From: QYOJ01 sp964449285
Lineage (GTDB): Bacteria; Bacteroidota; Bacteroidia; Bacteroidales; FEN-979
Direction of reading: 5' to 3'
Length of the DNA stretch: 60,916 nucleotides
NCBI GenBank assembly: GCA_964449285.1
Contig: CAYUZX010000014.1
Coordinates: 1 to 60,916, forward strand
Below, piece by piece: positions 43,911 through 51,540 of the stretch (its first letter is position 1; every line of letters starts with the position of its first letter). Below the pieces are notes generated by a model, which ran no database searches, had not been told where the DNA came from, and worked only from the letters and a program-made list of their open reading frames with translations. A program made the translations under genes and the position numbers.

Positions 43911-43930
43911 AGTTTAATGATTAGGATTGG

Positions 43931-43938
43931 CAAAGATA
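43931..43938 (-). promoter_or_regulatory. -7 box for the adaptor-RND operon
   Basis: TATCTTTG on the minus strand (TAnnTTTG), 20 bp upstream of the ATG at 43910, in the short divergent region shared with tetR2; the region is a natural operator location. Confidence 0.5.
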
Positions 43939-44002
43939 AGGCAAAAAAAAATGCTGAAAAAACTTTTTCTACGTAAATAGTTTCCCATGTTTCTTTTTCT
44001 AC

Positions 44003-44010
44003 TATTTTTG
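44003..44010 (+). promoter_or_regulatory. -7 box for the second tetR gene
   Basis: TATTTTTG lies only 4 bp upstream of the GTG at 44015, so the transcript would be nearly leaderless if both calls are right. Confidence 0.4.
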
Positions 44011-44014
44011 TTTC

Positions 44015-44644
44015 GTGGAAGGCAAAGGAAAACATATCATACCCAAAGTTTATACACTTTACCAGCGTTATGGGGTTAAGAGTGTGACCATGGATGACGT
44101 GGCCAAGCACCTGGGAATTTCCAAGAAAACACTGTATGAATATTTCACGGATAAAGAGGACCTTGTAAAGCAGGTATTGGTTTGGGATTATAACAGGAAA
44201 CTTGATTTTTTCCTGAAAATAGAGAAGAAAAACCTGAATGCAGTTGAGGAGCTTTTCGAAGTCTATAAAATGATCAAAGAGATATTCACGGATTACAATC
44301 CTTCAGCTGAATATGATATCCGGAAATATTATCCTGCACTTTTTGCTCAGCTCCGGGAGATTAAAAGAAAAAGGATGTTCGAACTCTCTATGATGAACAT
44401 GAACAAAGGGAGGAAGGAAGGATTATACAGGAACGACTTGAATGCCTCTATCATTGCGCGTCTGCATGTTTTCAGGGTGGAAAATATTCTTGAAAGTGAA
44501 CTTTTCAGCATTGAAGAGATAACCTCCATCAAAGTCTTTCACGAGATCTTTGTCTACCATCTGAATGGCATCCTTAGTGATGAAGGGAGAAAAATTCTGG
44601 ACGCGAATCATAAAAAGTTCTTTCGGATGGCCAAAGATACTTAA
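44015..44644 (+). CDS. TetR family regulator (RND side)
   Basis: 209 residues with a GTG start; no in-frame ATG exists before the helix-turn-helix, which begins almost at once (YQRYGVKSVTMDDVAKHLGIS, then KKTLYEYFTDKEDLV). The C-terminal domain parallels the regulator at 37395 (DIRKYYPALF, KEGLYRNDL). It is divergent from the adaptor-RND operon and probably binds the ~100-bp region between them. The -7 box at 44003 implies little or no leader. Confidence 0.88.
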   Translation: MEGKGKHIIPKVYTLYQRYGVKSVTMDDVAKHLGISKKTLYEYFTDKEDLVKQVLVWDYNRKLDFFLKIEKKNLNAVEELFEVYKMIKEIFTDYNPSAEYDIRKYYPALFAQLREIKRKRMFELSMMNMNKGRKEGLYRNDLNASIIARLHVFRVENILESELFSIEEITSIKVFHEIFVYHLNGILSDEGRKILDANHKKFFRMAKDT

Positions 44645-44723
44645 CATGGCATCCAACCTATTCCGTTTTTTTTAAGTCTTGGTATAAAACAAGTTCTTAT
44701 ATTTACGCGAACAACTTATTCGT

Positions 44724-45284
44724 GTGGACGTGGATGCTGATAAGGAGCTCATAGGCCGATGTTTACAAAATGATTCTTTGGCTCAGAAGGAATTGTACAA
44801 TCGCTATGCGCCCCGAATGTATGGGATTTGTCTGCGATATGCCGGTCATACTCTGGAAGCACAGGATATTCTGCAGGAGGGATTTATCCGCGTATTTCTG
44901 CAGTTGAAACAATTTCGATTCCAGGGCTCCTTTGAAAGCTGGCTTCGGAGGATCTTTATCAATACGGCTATAACATTGGCCAACAGAGAGCGGAGATTTA
45001 GCTACAAAGAGGAACTTCCTTCAAATTTCAAGGATGATAATGATGGGTTGGAAGGATTGTCGAGATTGAATACGCAGGAGATTCTTGGTCTTATCCAGGA
45101 GCTGCCGGCGGGGTACAGGATGGTATTTAACCTTTTTGAGGTTGAAGGATATACTCATAAGGAAATTGGGCGTAAGTTGAGAATCTCTGAAAACACATCG
45201 AAATCACAACTTTTTAATGCAAAAAGAAGACTTAGGGAAAAATTAACCGAATACGGAAATGACTACGGAAGAGAACGATCATAA
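44724..45284 (+). CDS. ECF-type RNA polymerase sigma factor
   Basis: 186 residues with a GTG start (ATG is absent in this frame nearby). Sigma region 2 (YAPRMYGICLRYAGHTLEAQDILQEGFIRVF, with the -10-recognising part thereafter at FRFQGSFESWLRRIFINTA) and sigma region 4 (ELPAGYRMVFNLFEVEGYTHKEIG, then ENTSKSQLFNAKRRLRE). It directs polymerase to a small regulon upon release from its anti-sigma. The following gene overlaps it by 26 bp and encodes a membrane protein that looks like that partner. Confidence 0.93.
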   Translation: MDVDADKELIGRCLQNDSLAQKELYNRYAPRMYGICLRYAGHTLEAQDILQEGFIRVFLQLKQFRFQGSFESWLRRIFINTAITLANRERRFSYKEELPSNFKDDNDGLEGLSRLNTQEILGLIQELPAGYRMVFNLFEVEGYTHKEIGRKLRISENTSKSQLFNAKRRLREKLTEYGNDYGRERS

Positions 45285-45849
45285 TACCCCTCCACGGGTC
45301 AGGGAGCTTTTCCGCGATTTCGAAGCGGAACCACCGCTACAATTCTGGAATTCAATCAGTGCCAGGTTGGCAGGAGAGCAACCTGAAACTCATTCATCCT
45401 GGAGTTGGCGTCATATCGTTGGATGGTTTCAGCCCATGAACCATCTCTATCCTATACTGACAGGGGTTGGCCTGGTTCTGATTGCACTTTTCATCTGGTT
45501 GGTCGTAAAACCATCCAACGATATGAAGGGACAAGCTTTTGTAGGCCAGGATGAACTGACCAGTGGAACGGCCTATCTTTTCAGGGTTCATGACAAGGTA
45601 ATCCCCTATGACTCAGTCGGGTTGGCCGGGAAGAGGGAGCTGGATTCGACTGGCCATTTTGCCTTCAATGGTTTCCCATCGGGATCATATCTTCTGCGGG
45701 TTCACATCCATCCTGATTCTCCATATTCTCTAAAATATCATCATGGATATTATAAAGATCAGCTTTTCTGGAACAAGGCTACATTGATTCATACGGATCA
45801 TCCGCAGGAATCCTATATCGTTAGAGTTCCAAAAATTTCTTCGCATTAA
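45259..45849 (+). CDS. putative membrane anti-sigma factor with extracytoplasmic beta-sandwich domain
   Basis: 196 residues. Cytoplasmic N-terminus of about 70 residues with VRELFRDFEAEPPLQFWNSI, a pattern seen in Bacteroidota anti-sigma proteins; one transmembrane helix (LYPILTGVGLVLIALFIWLVV, ~72-92); then a periplasmic domain whose strands (GTAYLFRVHDKVIPYDSV and GHFAFNGFPSGSYLLRVHI) look like a Cna-B/carboxypeptidase-regulatory fold. The 26-bp overlap with the ECF sigma gene implies coupled synthesis. The classical zinc (ZAS) motif is absent. The sensed signal and target genes are unknown. Confidence 0.68.
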   Translation: MTTEENDHNTPPRVRELFRDFEAEPPLQFWNSISARLAGEQPETHSSWSWRHIVGWFQPMNHLYPILTGVGLVLIALFIWLVVKPSNDMKGQAFVGQDELTSGTAYLFRVHDKVIPYDSVGLAGKRELDSTGHFAFNGFPSGSYLLRVHIHPDSPYSLKYHHGYYKDQLFWNKATLIHTDHPQESYIVRVPKISSH

Positions 45850-45855
45850 ACAAAT

Positions 45856-46296
45856 TTAATCGGCGAACCACTCGGCATAAGATGTGGCTGTTTCACGGAG
45901 TTTCATGGAATGGAGTTTCACCCCTTCTGGCAGTACTCGGATGATCCTCCCGGCAAAATCTGCCAGGAGGTTCTCACTGGTAGGCTGATAATCTACCATA
46001 ATCACCTTGGAAAAGGTCTCACCCATTTTTTTTAATTCACTGATGTCAAGGTCAGAAGGCAGAATGAGCGCATGATCCATCTTGTCGATCACTTCACTTT
46101 TCATGATCTTTTTTAATTCACTGAAGTCCATTATCATGCCTCTCTTTGGGGCGTTGTGACTTGTGACAGGATTCCCTGTGACTGTAACCGCAAGTTGATA
46201 GGAGTGACCATGGATATTACGGCAGGGGCCGTCATATCCTTTCAGTGCATGCGCTGCTTCAAACGAGAACTCTTTTGTGATACGGAGTGATGGCAT
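45856..46296 (-). CDS. queD: 6-carboxytetrahydropterin synthase / 6-pyruvoyltetrahydropterin synthase
   Basis: 146 residues. Converts dihydroneopterin triphosphate to carboxytetrahydropterin for queuosine synthesis. Zinc histidines are in FEAAHAL and HGH of CRNIHGHSYQL, where the Cys is the catalytic nucleophile; MDHALIL and PTSENLL complete the family pattern. The other queuosine genes are not in this window. A -7 box (46315-46322) lies 18 bp upstream. It is convergent with the anti-sigma gene, 6 bp apart. Confidence 0.93.
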   Translation of the reverse strand: MPSLRITKEFSFEAAHALKGYDGPCRNIHGHSYQLAVTVTGNPVTSHNAPKRGMIMDFSELKKIMKSEVIDKMDHALILPSDLDISELKKMGETFSKVIMVDYQPTSENLLADFAGRIIRVLPEGVKLHSMKLRETATSYAEWFAD

Positions 46297-46314
46297 AAGG
46301 ATGAGTTTAATCTA

Positions 46315-46322
46315 CAAATGTA
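46315..46322 (-). promoter_or_regulatory. -7 box for queD
   Basis: TACATTTG on the minus strand (TAnnTTTG), 18 bp upstream of the ATG at 46296. Confidence 0.45.
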
Positions 46323-46343
46323 CCGAATTTGTCCATAGCCTTC

Positions 46344-46364
46344 AGTCTGCAGTTGGCAGTTGGC
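46344..46364. repeat. heptamer array downstream of mntP
   Basis: AGTCTGC, AGTTGGC, AGTTGGC in 7-bp phase, 14 bp from the mntP stop codon and between it and the queD promoter. Confidence 0.75.
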
Positions 46365-46378
46365 AACTTTTCACCATC

Positions 46379-46936
46379 TCACCATACGGCCAGGTGATCC
46401 AGTACAACTTTTATCCCAATAAGGATCAACACAACTCCGCCAATTCGTTCGGCCCAATGGGAAGGAATGAATTTCGTCTGCTCCGCCAGCTTTGCTCCGA
46501 TGATGGTAACCAGGGCAGTAATAACAAATATGATAATGGCTGCTTTCAGGATATTCACATCGATCATGCCGAAACTAAGCCCTGTGATTAGTGCATCGAT
46601 ACTGGTTGCGATAGCCAGGCTAAGGAGTACAGCAGGTTTTAAATCGTGAATCCGTCCATCTTCCGGGTGGCTGAACGATTGCAGGATCATTTTCCCGCCG
46701 ATAAAGGCGAGGAGGGCAAAGGCAACCCAATGATCAAATGCGGCAAATATATCTTTCAGGGAGTCACCAACCAGCCACCCGAGGATCGGCATTATTCCCT
46801 GAAAAAATCCGAAGAGAAAAGCCATCTTCAGAATATTCCGCCATGATTGACGGTGGCAAGTACATGCTCCCACGGCTACGGCGAAACAGTCCATTGACAG
46901 CCCGAGTGCGATCAATATCAGTTCAAATAGGGTCAA
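46379..46936 (-). CDS. mntP: MntP-type manganese efflux pump, TTG start inside heptamer array
   Basis: 185 residues. Six-helix membrane exporter of Mn2+ (DUF204 repeat pair): the first half has GLSMDCFAVAVG and the second half ATSIDALITGLSFG, with the paired Asp of the family. The N-terminus TLFELILIALGLSMD matches the usual start of MntP, but the codon at 46936 is TTG, with a stop (TGA) two codons upstream in frame, and the next ATG would delete helix 1. That TTG is the first triplet of a repeat unit, so the array seems to have replaced the native start region. Confidence 0.88.
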   Translation of the reverse strand: MTLFELILIALGLSMDCFAVAVGACTCHRQSWRNILKMAFLFGFFQGIMPILGWLVGDSLKDIFAAFDHWVAFALLAFIGGKMILQSFSHPEDGRIHDLKPAVLLSLAIATSIDALITGLSFGMIDVNILKAAIIIFVITALVTIIGAKLAEQTKFIPSHWAERIGGVVLILIGIKVVLDHLAVW

Positions 46937-46985
46937 GGTTCAAAGTTCAAGGGTCAAAGCTCAAGTGTCGTCCGTCGTCCGTCGT
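46930..46985. repeat. eight-unit heptamer array filling the fRMsr-mntP interval
   Basis: Plus-strand units in strict phase: GGGTCAA, GGTTCAA, AGTTCAA, GGGTCAA, AGCTCAA, then GTGTCGT, CCGTCGT, CCGTCGT. It runs from inside the mntP start (46936) to the stop codon of the upstream gene (46985-46987), so the whole intergenic space is repeat. Confidence 0.88.
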
Positions 46986-47446
46986 CAATTCAGGATCATC
47001 TCAACAATTTTCTCCAGATTTTCTGCATCCACTTCATCAAACGAATCGAATTCAGTACTATCCACATCCAGAACTCCAAGAATTTGTCCTTTCCGATCTT
47101 TTACAGGAACGACAATCTCAGAATTTGAGCGGGAATCACACGCGATATGTCCAGGAAACTTATGAACATCCTGAACTACAATCGATTTTTGTTGATTGAT
47201 ACCGGCCCAGCAAACCCCTTTGTTTTTTTCAAGGACCTGGCAGGCAAGAGGGCCCTGGTAACTTTTTACAATCAGTTCCCTTTCTTTCAGGAAGTAAAAC
47301 CCAGTCCAGAAAAAATAATCAAACTTATGATGAAGAACCGCAACAATGGTGGCCATCCGGGCGTCTGGATCAGAAGTTTTGGTTAACAGCTCTGTAAGTT
47401 GTTCAATGATTCTCCTGTAACGGGCTTTTTTTTTATCAATGTCCAT
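46985..47446 (-). CDS. msrC: free methionine-(R)-sulfoxide reductase (GAF domain)
   Basis: 153 residues, one GAF domain. It reduces free Met-R-sulfoxide with a disulfide relay. The three conserved cysteines are present at residues 69 (GPLAC), 79 (KGVCW) and 103 (HIACD), with the same 10 and 24 residue spacing as Cys84/94/118 of E. coli YebR; GHIACDSRSNSEIVVP and GVLDVDS are family hallmarks. It lies 17 bp after tryptophanase on the same strand, so the two are likely cotranscribed. Confidence 0.93.
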   Translation of the reverse strand: MDIDKKKARYRRIIEQLTELLTKTSDPDARMATIVAVLHHKFDYFFWTGFYFLKERELIVKSYQGPLACQVLEKNKGVCWAGINQQKSIVVQDVHKFPGHIACDSRSNSEIVVPVKDRKGQILGVLDVDSTEFDSFDEVDAENLEKIVEMILN

Positions 47447-47463
47447 TCGCTTCCTTGGCTAAA

Positions 47464-48840
47464 TCAACCCAGCGGTTCAAGTTCCACTGTAAAGTGCCTC
47501 ATAATTGGCGCTTCGCGCGTAATTCTTAATCCGGATTTGATCTCAGTCCGCCTGTCAAATACATTTTTCAGCGCTACAGCGACAACATCCATATGGCTGT
47601 TGGTATATACACGTCGTGGGATAGCCAGTCTTACCATGTCAAGAGCCGGATACCTGTTTTCACGGGTCACGGGATCACGATCGGCCAGCAGGGTTCCGAT
47701 CTCAACTCCCCGCACCCCGGCTTCCAGGTAAAGTTGGATGGCAAGTGTCTGAGCAGGAAATTCCTCTTTGGGTATGTGTGGGAGAAATCGTTTGGCATCG
47801 ATAAAAATGGCGTGTCCGCCAATAGGAGTCTGTAACGGGATGTTGTATTCAAGCAATCGGTTTCCCAGGTACTCAACCTGTTTGATACGGGTCTCAAGGT
47901 AATCAAAATCGATCCCTTCATACAACCCCTGGGCAACGGCATTCATGTCGCGGCCCGACATGCCTCCATAGGTGATGTACCCTTCAAACATGATGTTGAA
48001 CATGCCGCATTGACGGAAAAGTTCCTGATCCCGCATGGCAATAAATCCACCCATATTTACAATGGCATCCTTCTTACTGCTCATGGTCATCATGTCGGCA
48101 CACGAGAAAGTCTCTGCCACAATTTCGCGGATACTTTTATTCTTGTACTCCGGTTCCCTTAGTTTAATGAAGTATGCGTTTTCGGCAAACCTGGCAGAAT
48201 CAAAAAGTACAGGCTTGTTGTAGTTATCTGCCAGCTTTCTGACTTCACGCATATTCTCAAGTGAAACCGGTTGCCCTCCGGCGGAGTTATTAGTAATAGT
48301 AAGGATGATGAATGGGACTTTTCCCCCTGATTTTTTCAAGACATCTTCCAGCTTGCCGAGGTCGACATTCCCTTTAAAAGGATGATTTACCGTAGTATCG
48401 AACGCTTCATCGATGGTGCAATCAATGGCTGTTGCCCGACGAAATTCGATATGGCCTTTCGTTGTGTCAAAATGGGAATTGCCCGGAACAATATCACCCT
48501 CCTTGATCAAGGCCGAAAAAAGAACATTCTCGGCAGCTCTTCCCTGGTGTGTAGGCAGGAAATAGGGGAACCCGGTTATATCAGTTATTGCATCCTTAAG
48601 TGTATAGTAGGATGATGCTCCGGCATAACTTTCATCCCCGGTCATAATAGCACCCCACTGCTTGTCACTCATGGCTCCGGTCCCTGAATCGGTCAACAGA
48701 TCGATGAAGATTTGGTCACTTTTTAGCTGAAAAAGATTGAAGTGTGCACCACAGATCCAGTTAACACGCTCGTCATGAGTACTTCGGCGGATTGATTCAA
48801 CCACCTTGATTTTGTATGATTCGGCGAAAGGTAACTTCAT
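47464..48840 (-). CDS. tnaA: tryptophanase
   Basis: 458 residues from the ATG at 48840; the frame runs to a TTG at 48867, but a -7 box (48865-48872) overlaps that codon. A PLP beta-eliminating lyase giving indole, pyruvate and ammonia. It has LLTDSGTGAMSDKQW, PTHQGRAAEN, and the PLP lysine in MSSKKDA (~256). Substrate choice: the segment GVRGVEIG has Val and Ile where tyrosine phenol-lyase has Met and Arg (M-E-R), which favours tryptophan over tyrosine. It suggests indole production and amino-acid fermentation. Confidence 0.92.
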   Translation of the reverse strand: MKLPFAESYKIKVVESIRRSTHDERVNWICGAHFNLFQLKSDQIFIDLLTDSGTGAMSDKQWGAIMTGDESYAGASSYYTLKDAITDITGFPYFLPTHQGRAAENVLFSALIKEGDIVPGNSHFDTTKGHIEFRRATAIDCTIDEAFDTTVNHPFKGNVDLGKLEDVLKKSGGKVPFIILTITNNSAGGQPVSLENMREVRKLADNYNKPVLFDSARFAENAYFIKLREPEYKNKSIREIVAETFSCADMMTMSSKKDAIVNMGGFIAMRDQELFRQCGMFNIMFEGYITYGGMSGRDMNAVAQGLYEGIDFDYLETRIKQVEYLGNRLLEYNIPLQTPIGGHAIFIDAKRFLPHIPKEEFPAQTLAIQLYLEAGVRGVEIGTLLADRDPVTRENRYPALDMVRLAIPRRVYTNSHMDVVAVALKNVFDRRTEIKSGLRITREAPIMRHFTVELEPLG

Positions 48841-48864
48841 AAAGTTCAGATTGGTTTGAGTTTC

Positions 48865-48872
48865 CAAAAATA
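48865..48872 (-). promoter_or_regulatory. -7 box for tnaA
   Basis: TATTTTTG on the minus strand (TAnnTTTG), 24 bp upstream of the ATG at 48840. No tnaC-like leader is visible in the ~100-bp region. Confidence 0.5.
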
Positions 48873-48904
48873 GAGATTTTTTTAATAGAATTTTTACCTA
48901 ACTG

Positions 48905-48936
48905 TTTGTTCATCTTACAAATTTGCTGTAGTTTTG
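48905..48936 (+). promoter_or_regulatory. ptb-buk promoter
   Basis: TTTG (48905-48908), 20 bp, TAGTTTTG (48929-48936): both halves of the Bacteroidota consensus are exact. Leader of about 35 nt to the ATG at 48976. Confidence 0.82.
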
Positions 48937-48962
48937 TTAGCTAATTAACAATATAAATCCCT

Positions 48963-48967
48963 GGAGG
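48963..48967 (+). promoter_or_regulatory. canonical Shine-Dalgarno of ptb
   Basis: GGAGG 8 bp before the ATG. Most starts in this window lack any such site, as is usual in Bacteroidota, so this one may mark high or regulated expression. Confidence 0.65.
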
Positions 48968-48975
48968 AAAAGTAA

Positions 48976-49905
48976 ATGAATCATGTGGAATACGCACCGG
49001 GAAAAGTGCTGACTAAACTATCTGAACTCGAAGAACTTGCAAAACGTTCAACAAAAAAGAAAAAGCTTGTACTGGCTGTAGCACAGGATGAACACTCTCT
49101 TGGAGCAGTAACAACCGTGGTAAATAAGGGGATTATTGAAGCTATCCTGGTGGGTTCGGGGAATAAGATCCGTGCTATTGCCGACAAACTGAAACTGGAT
49201 ATTTCCAGTATGACTATCGTGGAGGAGGAGGATGACAAACAGGCGGTGAAACTTGCCGTTCAGATGGTACACGATCACAAAGGTGATATCCTGATGAAGG
49301 GAAATGTCCCCACAGCGATTCTGCTACGTAGTGTTCTTGACAAGGAGTGCGGGTTACGCAAGAGTGACGTCTTGTCGCATTTTACACTTTTTGAACTTCC
49401 GACATATCATAAACTGATCGGACTCACCGATGCCGCGATGATTATTGCGCCCGATCTTAAGACAAAGGTTGCAATCATCAACAACGCTGTTGATTTCATG
49501 AACCGGTTGGGGATCAATAACCCGAAAGTAGCTATCCTGGGCGCAGTGGAAATGGTCAATGAATCCATGCCCGCCACCCTGGATGCTGCAATCATTGCTA
49601 AAATGAACCAGCGTAAACAGATCAAGAACTGCATCATTGACGGTCCTTTGGCATATGACAATGCAATAAGCAAGGAGAGCGCCTTACATAAAGGGATTGT
49701 CAGCGATGTGGCCGGAGATGCCGACTTACTTGTTGTCCCCGATATCGAGGCTGGCAATATCCTCTACAAAGCCTATGGTTTTTCTTGTAACGCAACATTG
49801 GCAGCAAATGTACTGGGGGCTGCGGCTCCTATCGTACTGACTTCCAGGTCGGATACAGAGGAAGCGAAGCAGGCCAGCATCATTATGGCTGCTGCAGCGA
49901 ACTAG
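48976..49905 (+). CDS. ptb: phosphate butyryltransferase
   Basis: 309 residues, of the phosphate acetyl/butyryltransferase family. It exchanges CoA of butyryl-CoA (or a branched acyl-CoA) for phosphate. Recognisable parts: LVLAVAQDEHSLGAV near the N-terminus, ILMKGNVPTAILL and the C-terminal region NILYKAYGF. It is followed 53 bp later by butyrate kinase; the spacer contains a 6-bp hairpin. Together they make ATP from butyryl-CoA. The chain-length preference cannot be read from sequence; branched-chain acids are also possible. Confidence 0.92.
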   Translation: MNHVEYAPGKVLTKLSELEELAKRSTKKKKLVLAVAQDEHSLGAVTTVVNKGIIEAILVGSGNKIRAIADKLKLDISSMTIVEEEDDKQAVKLAVQMVHDHKGDILMKGNVPTAILLRSVLDKECGLRKSDVLSHFTLFELPTYHKLIGLTDAAMIIAPDLKTKVAIINNAVDFMNRLGINNPKVAILGAVEMVNESMPATLDAAIIAKMNQRKQIKNCIIDGPLAYDNAISKESALHKGIVSDVAGDADLLVVPDIEAGNILYKAYGFSCNATLAANVLGAAAPIVLTSRSDTEEAKQASIIMAAAAN

Positions 49906-49924
49906 GCATGTGTAAGTAGAAAGC

Positions 49925-49941
49925 CGGGGACCTCTTCCCCG
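49925..49941. other. intercistronic hairpin between ptb and buk
   Basis: CGGGGA/TCCCCG stem (6 bp) with a CCTCT loop, without a following T-run. It could stabilise or tune the ptb-buk message; it is not a convincing terminator. Confidence 0.5.
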
Positions 49942-49958
49942 ACCATTACGAATCATCT

Positions 49959-51035
49959 ATGAATGATATCAGGGTTATCGCTATTAATCCGGGATCAACA
50001 TCCACGAAAATTGCTGTATATCAAAATGCAGAAGCGATATTCCTGAAAACGATCCGTCATACAACGGATGAATTAGCCCCATTCAAGAGGGTTACCGACC
50101 AGTTTCAGTTTCGGAAAGATATCATCCTGGAGCAGCTTATTGAGGCTGACATTGATATGGATAACGTCCGTGCTGTCATGGGAAGAGGAGGCCTGCTCAA
50201 ACCCATGGAATCGGGGGTTTACGAGGTGAATGAAGCGATGATACATGATTTGCAGCACCGTACCTTTCGAGAGCATGCCAGCAACCTGGGCGGGTTGATC
50301 GCTCACGACCTGGCCAAAGGAATCGCTGATGCCAAAGCCTACATAGCTGATCCGATCGTAGTAGATGAACTTGACGATATTGCCCGCATTGCCGGTCATC
50401 CGCTCTTCCAGCGGATATCCATTTTTCATGCCCTCAACCAGAAAGCAATCGCCCGTGATTTCGCTAAAACGATACAGAGTAAATATGAAGACCTGAACCT
50501 CATTGTGGCTCACATGGGGGGAGGGACCACAGTAGGCGCACACCACCGCGGCCGCGTGATCGATGTGAACCAGGGCCTCGACGGAGAGGGTCCGTTCAGT
50601 CCTGAACGCAGCGGGACCCTGCCGGTTGGCGAGCTGATCACCACCTGTTTTGAAGGTCATTACTCGGAAGAGGAAATACGGAAGATGGTCATGGGAGAAG
50701 GTGGGCTTGTTGCCTACCTTGGAACCAATAATGCAGCCGAAGTGGAGAAGATGGTGGAGGCTGGAGATAAAAACGCCCGTCTCATCTATGAAGCCATGGC
50801 ATACCAGGTATCGAAATACATCGGTGAAATGTTTACCGTTCTGAAAGGCAATGTAGATGCGATTCTGATTACCGGAGGGATTGCTTATGACAAGCTATTT
50901 GTTTCCTGGATCCAGGAAAGGGTTTACCGGCTCGCACCTATCCACATCTTCCCAGGCGAAGACGAGATGCGCGCCCTGGCAATGAACGGACTGATGGTGA
51001 TACGGGGAGAGATCACACCGAAGGTCTATGTCTGA
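49959..51035 (+). CDS. buk: butyrate kinase
   Basis: 358 residues, ASKHA/acetokinase fold. Converts butyryl-phosphate and ADP to butyrate and ATP. Phosphate-1 motif INPGSTSTKIAVY at residues 8-20; AHMGGGTTVGAH (~187-198) and ITGGIAYDK (~305) are the other nucleotide-binding parts. It pairs with ptb in the order typical for butyrate formers. The genes that make butyryl-CoA are not in this window. Confidence 0.95.
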   Translation: MNDIRVIAINPGSTSTKIAVYQNAEAIFLKTIRHTTDELAPFKRVTDQFQFRKDIILEQLIEADIDMDNVRAVMGRGGLLKPMESGVYEVNEAMIHDLQHRTFREHASNLGGLIAHDLAKGIADAKAYIADPIVVDELDDIARIAGHPLFQRISIFHALNQKAIARDFAKTIQSKYEDLNLIVAHMGGGTTVGAHHRGRVIDVNQGLDGEGPFSPERSGTLPVGELITTCFEGHYSEEEIRKMVMGEGGLVAYLGTNNAAEVEKMVEAGDKNARLIYEAMAYQVSKYIGEMFTVLKGNVDAILITGGIAYDKLFVSWIQERVYRLAPIHIFPGEDEMRALAMNGLMVIRGEITPKVYV

Positions 51036-51048
51036 TGCCGGATTCACG

Positions 51049-51540
51049 TTAATTCTTCAGGCAACGAACATACCAACCATAAGTTTTATAATAGGCCCAC
51101 CTGGATAAAATCACGGAATTATTGTAGATATACCGACACCATGCGGAAGTAATAAGGTCCTGATTCGACGCCCAGAAGTTTCCGCTCTCCGTAAGTTCGA
51201 AGAATTGACCATTGAGTTCCCGGTAACCGCCCGGAAGAGCTGTGAATCCGCTACTGTTGGTTGCGCCTGTATTCGGTGAAGCCCAATGCACCGTTCCTGT
51301 TTCTTTCATCTTTCCTCCGGCTATATTTGCACCACCAAGGAAAATAGTCAGGGTGGTCCATTCGTCATCAGTAGGAATATGCCAATCCGTTGGGCATATT
51401 CCCTGTGCACCCGGCGTGACTACATACTGCATCGACTCATTCCATTGGTACATGCCACCATAAACAGCACAATTTGATTCATTGTTGTCATAACAATACG
51501 TTTTAATTATTCCGTTATTGGTGTGTTGCTGTGGACTATT
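51049..51540 (-). pseudogene. FISUMP (Fibrobacter succinogenes major paralogous) domain protein, 5'-truncated
   Basis: A recognisable C-terminal FISUMP domain: YCYDNNESNCAVYGG, MYQWNESMQY, GICPTDWHIPTDDEW, FTALPGGYRE, FWASNQ and the final GWYVRCLKN. The ORF with ATG (51453) is only 134 residues, but matching sequence continues upstream to about 51540 without a start codon or signal peptide. There it abuts the end of the ORF6N remnant, overlapping its stop codon. Intact family members are usually lipoproteins of 200 residues or more, so this is a broken 3' fragment. Function of the family is unknown. Confidence 0.8.

Noticed and set aside
47464..48840. Tyrosine phenol-lyase
   Set aside because: The substrate-determining segment reads V-E-I as in tryptophanase rather than M-E-R as in tyrosine phenol-lyase.
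48841..48867. TTG start for tryptophanase
   Set aside because: The -7 box at 48865-48872 overlaps it; the ATG at 48840 matches the family start.
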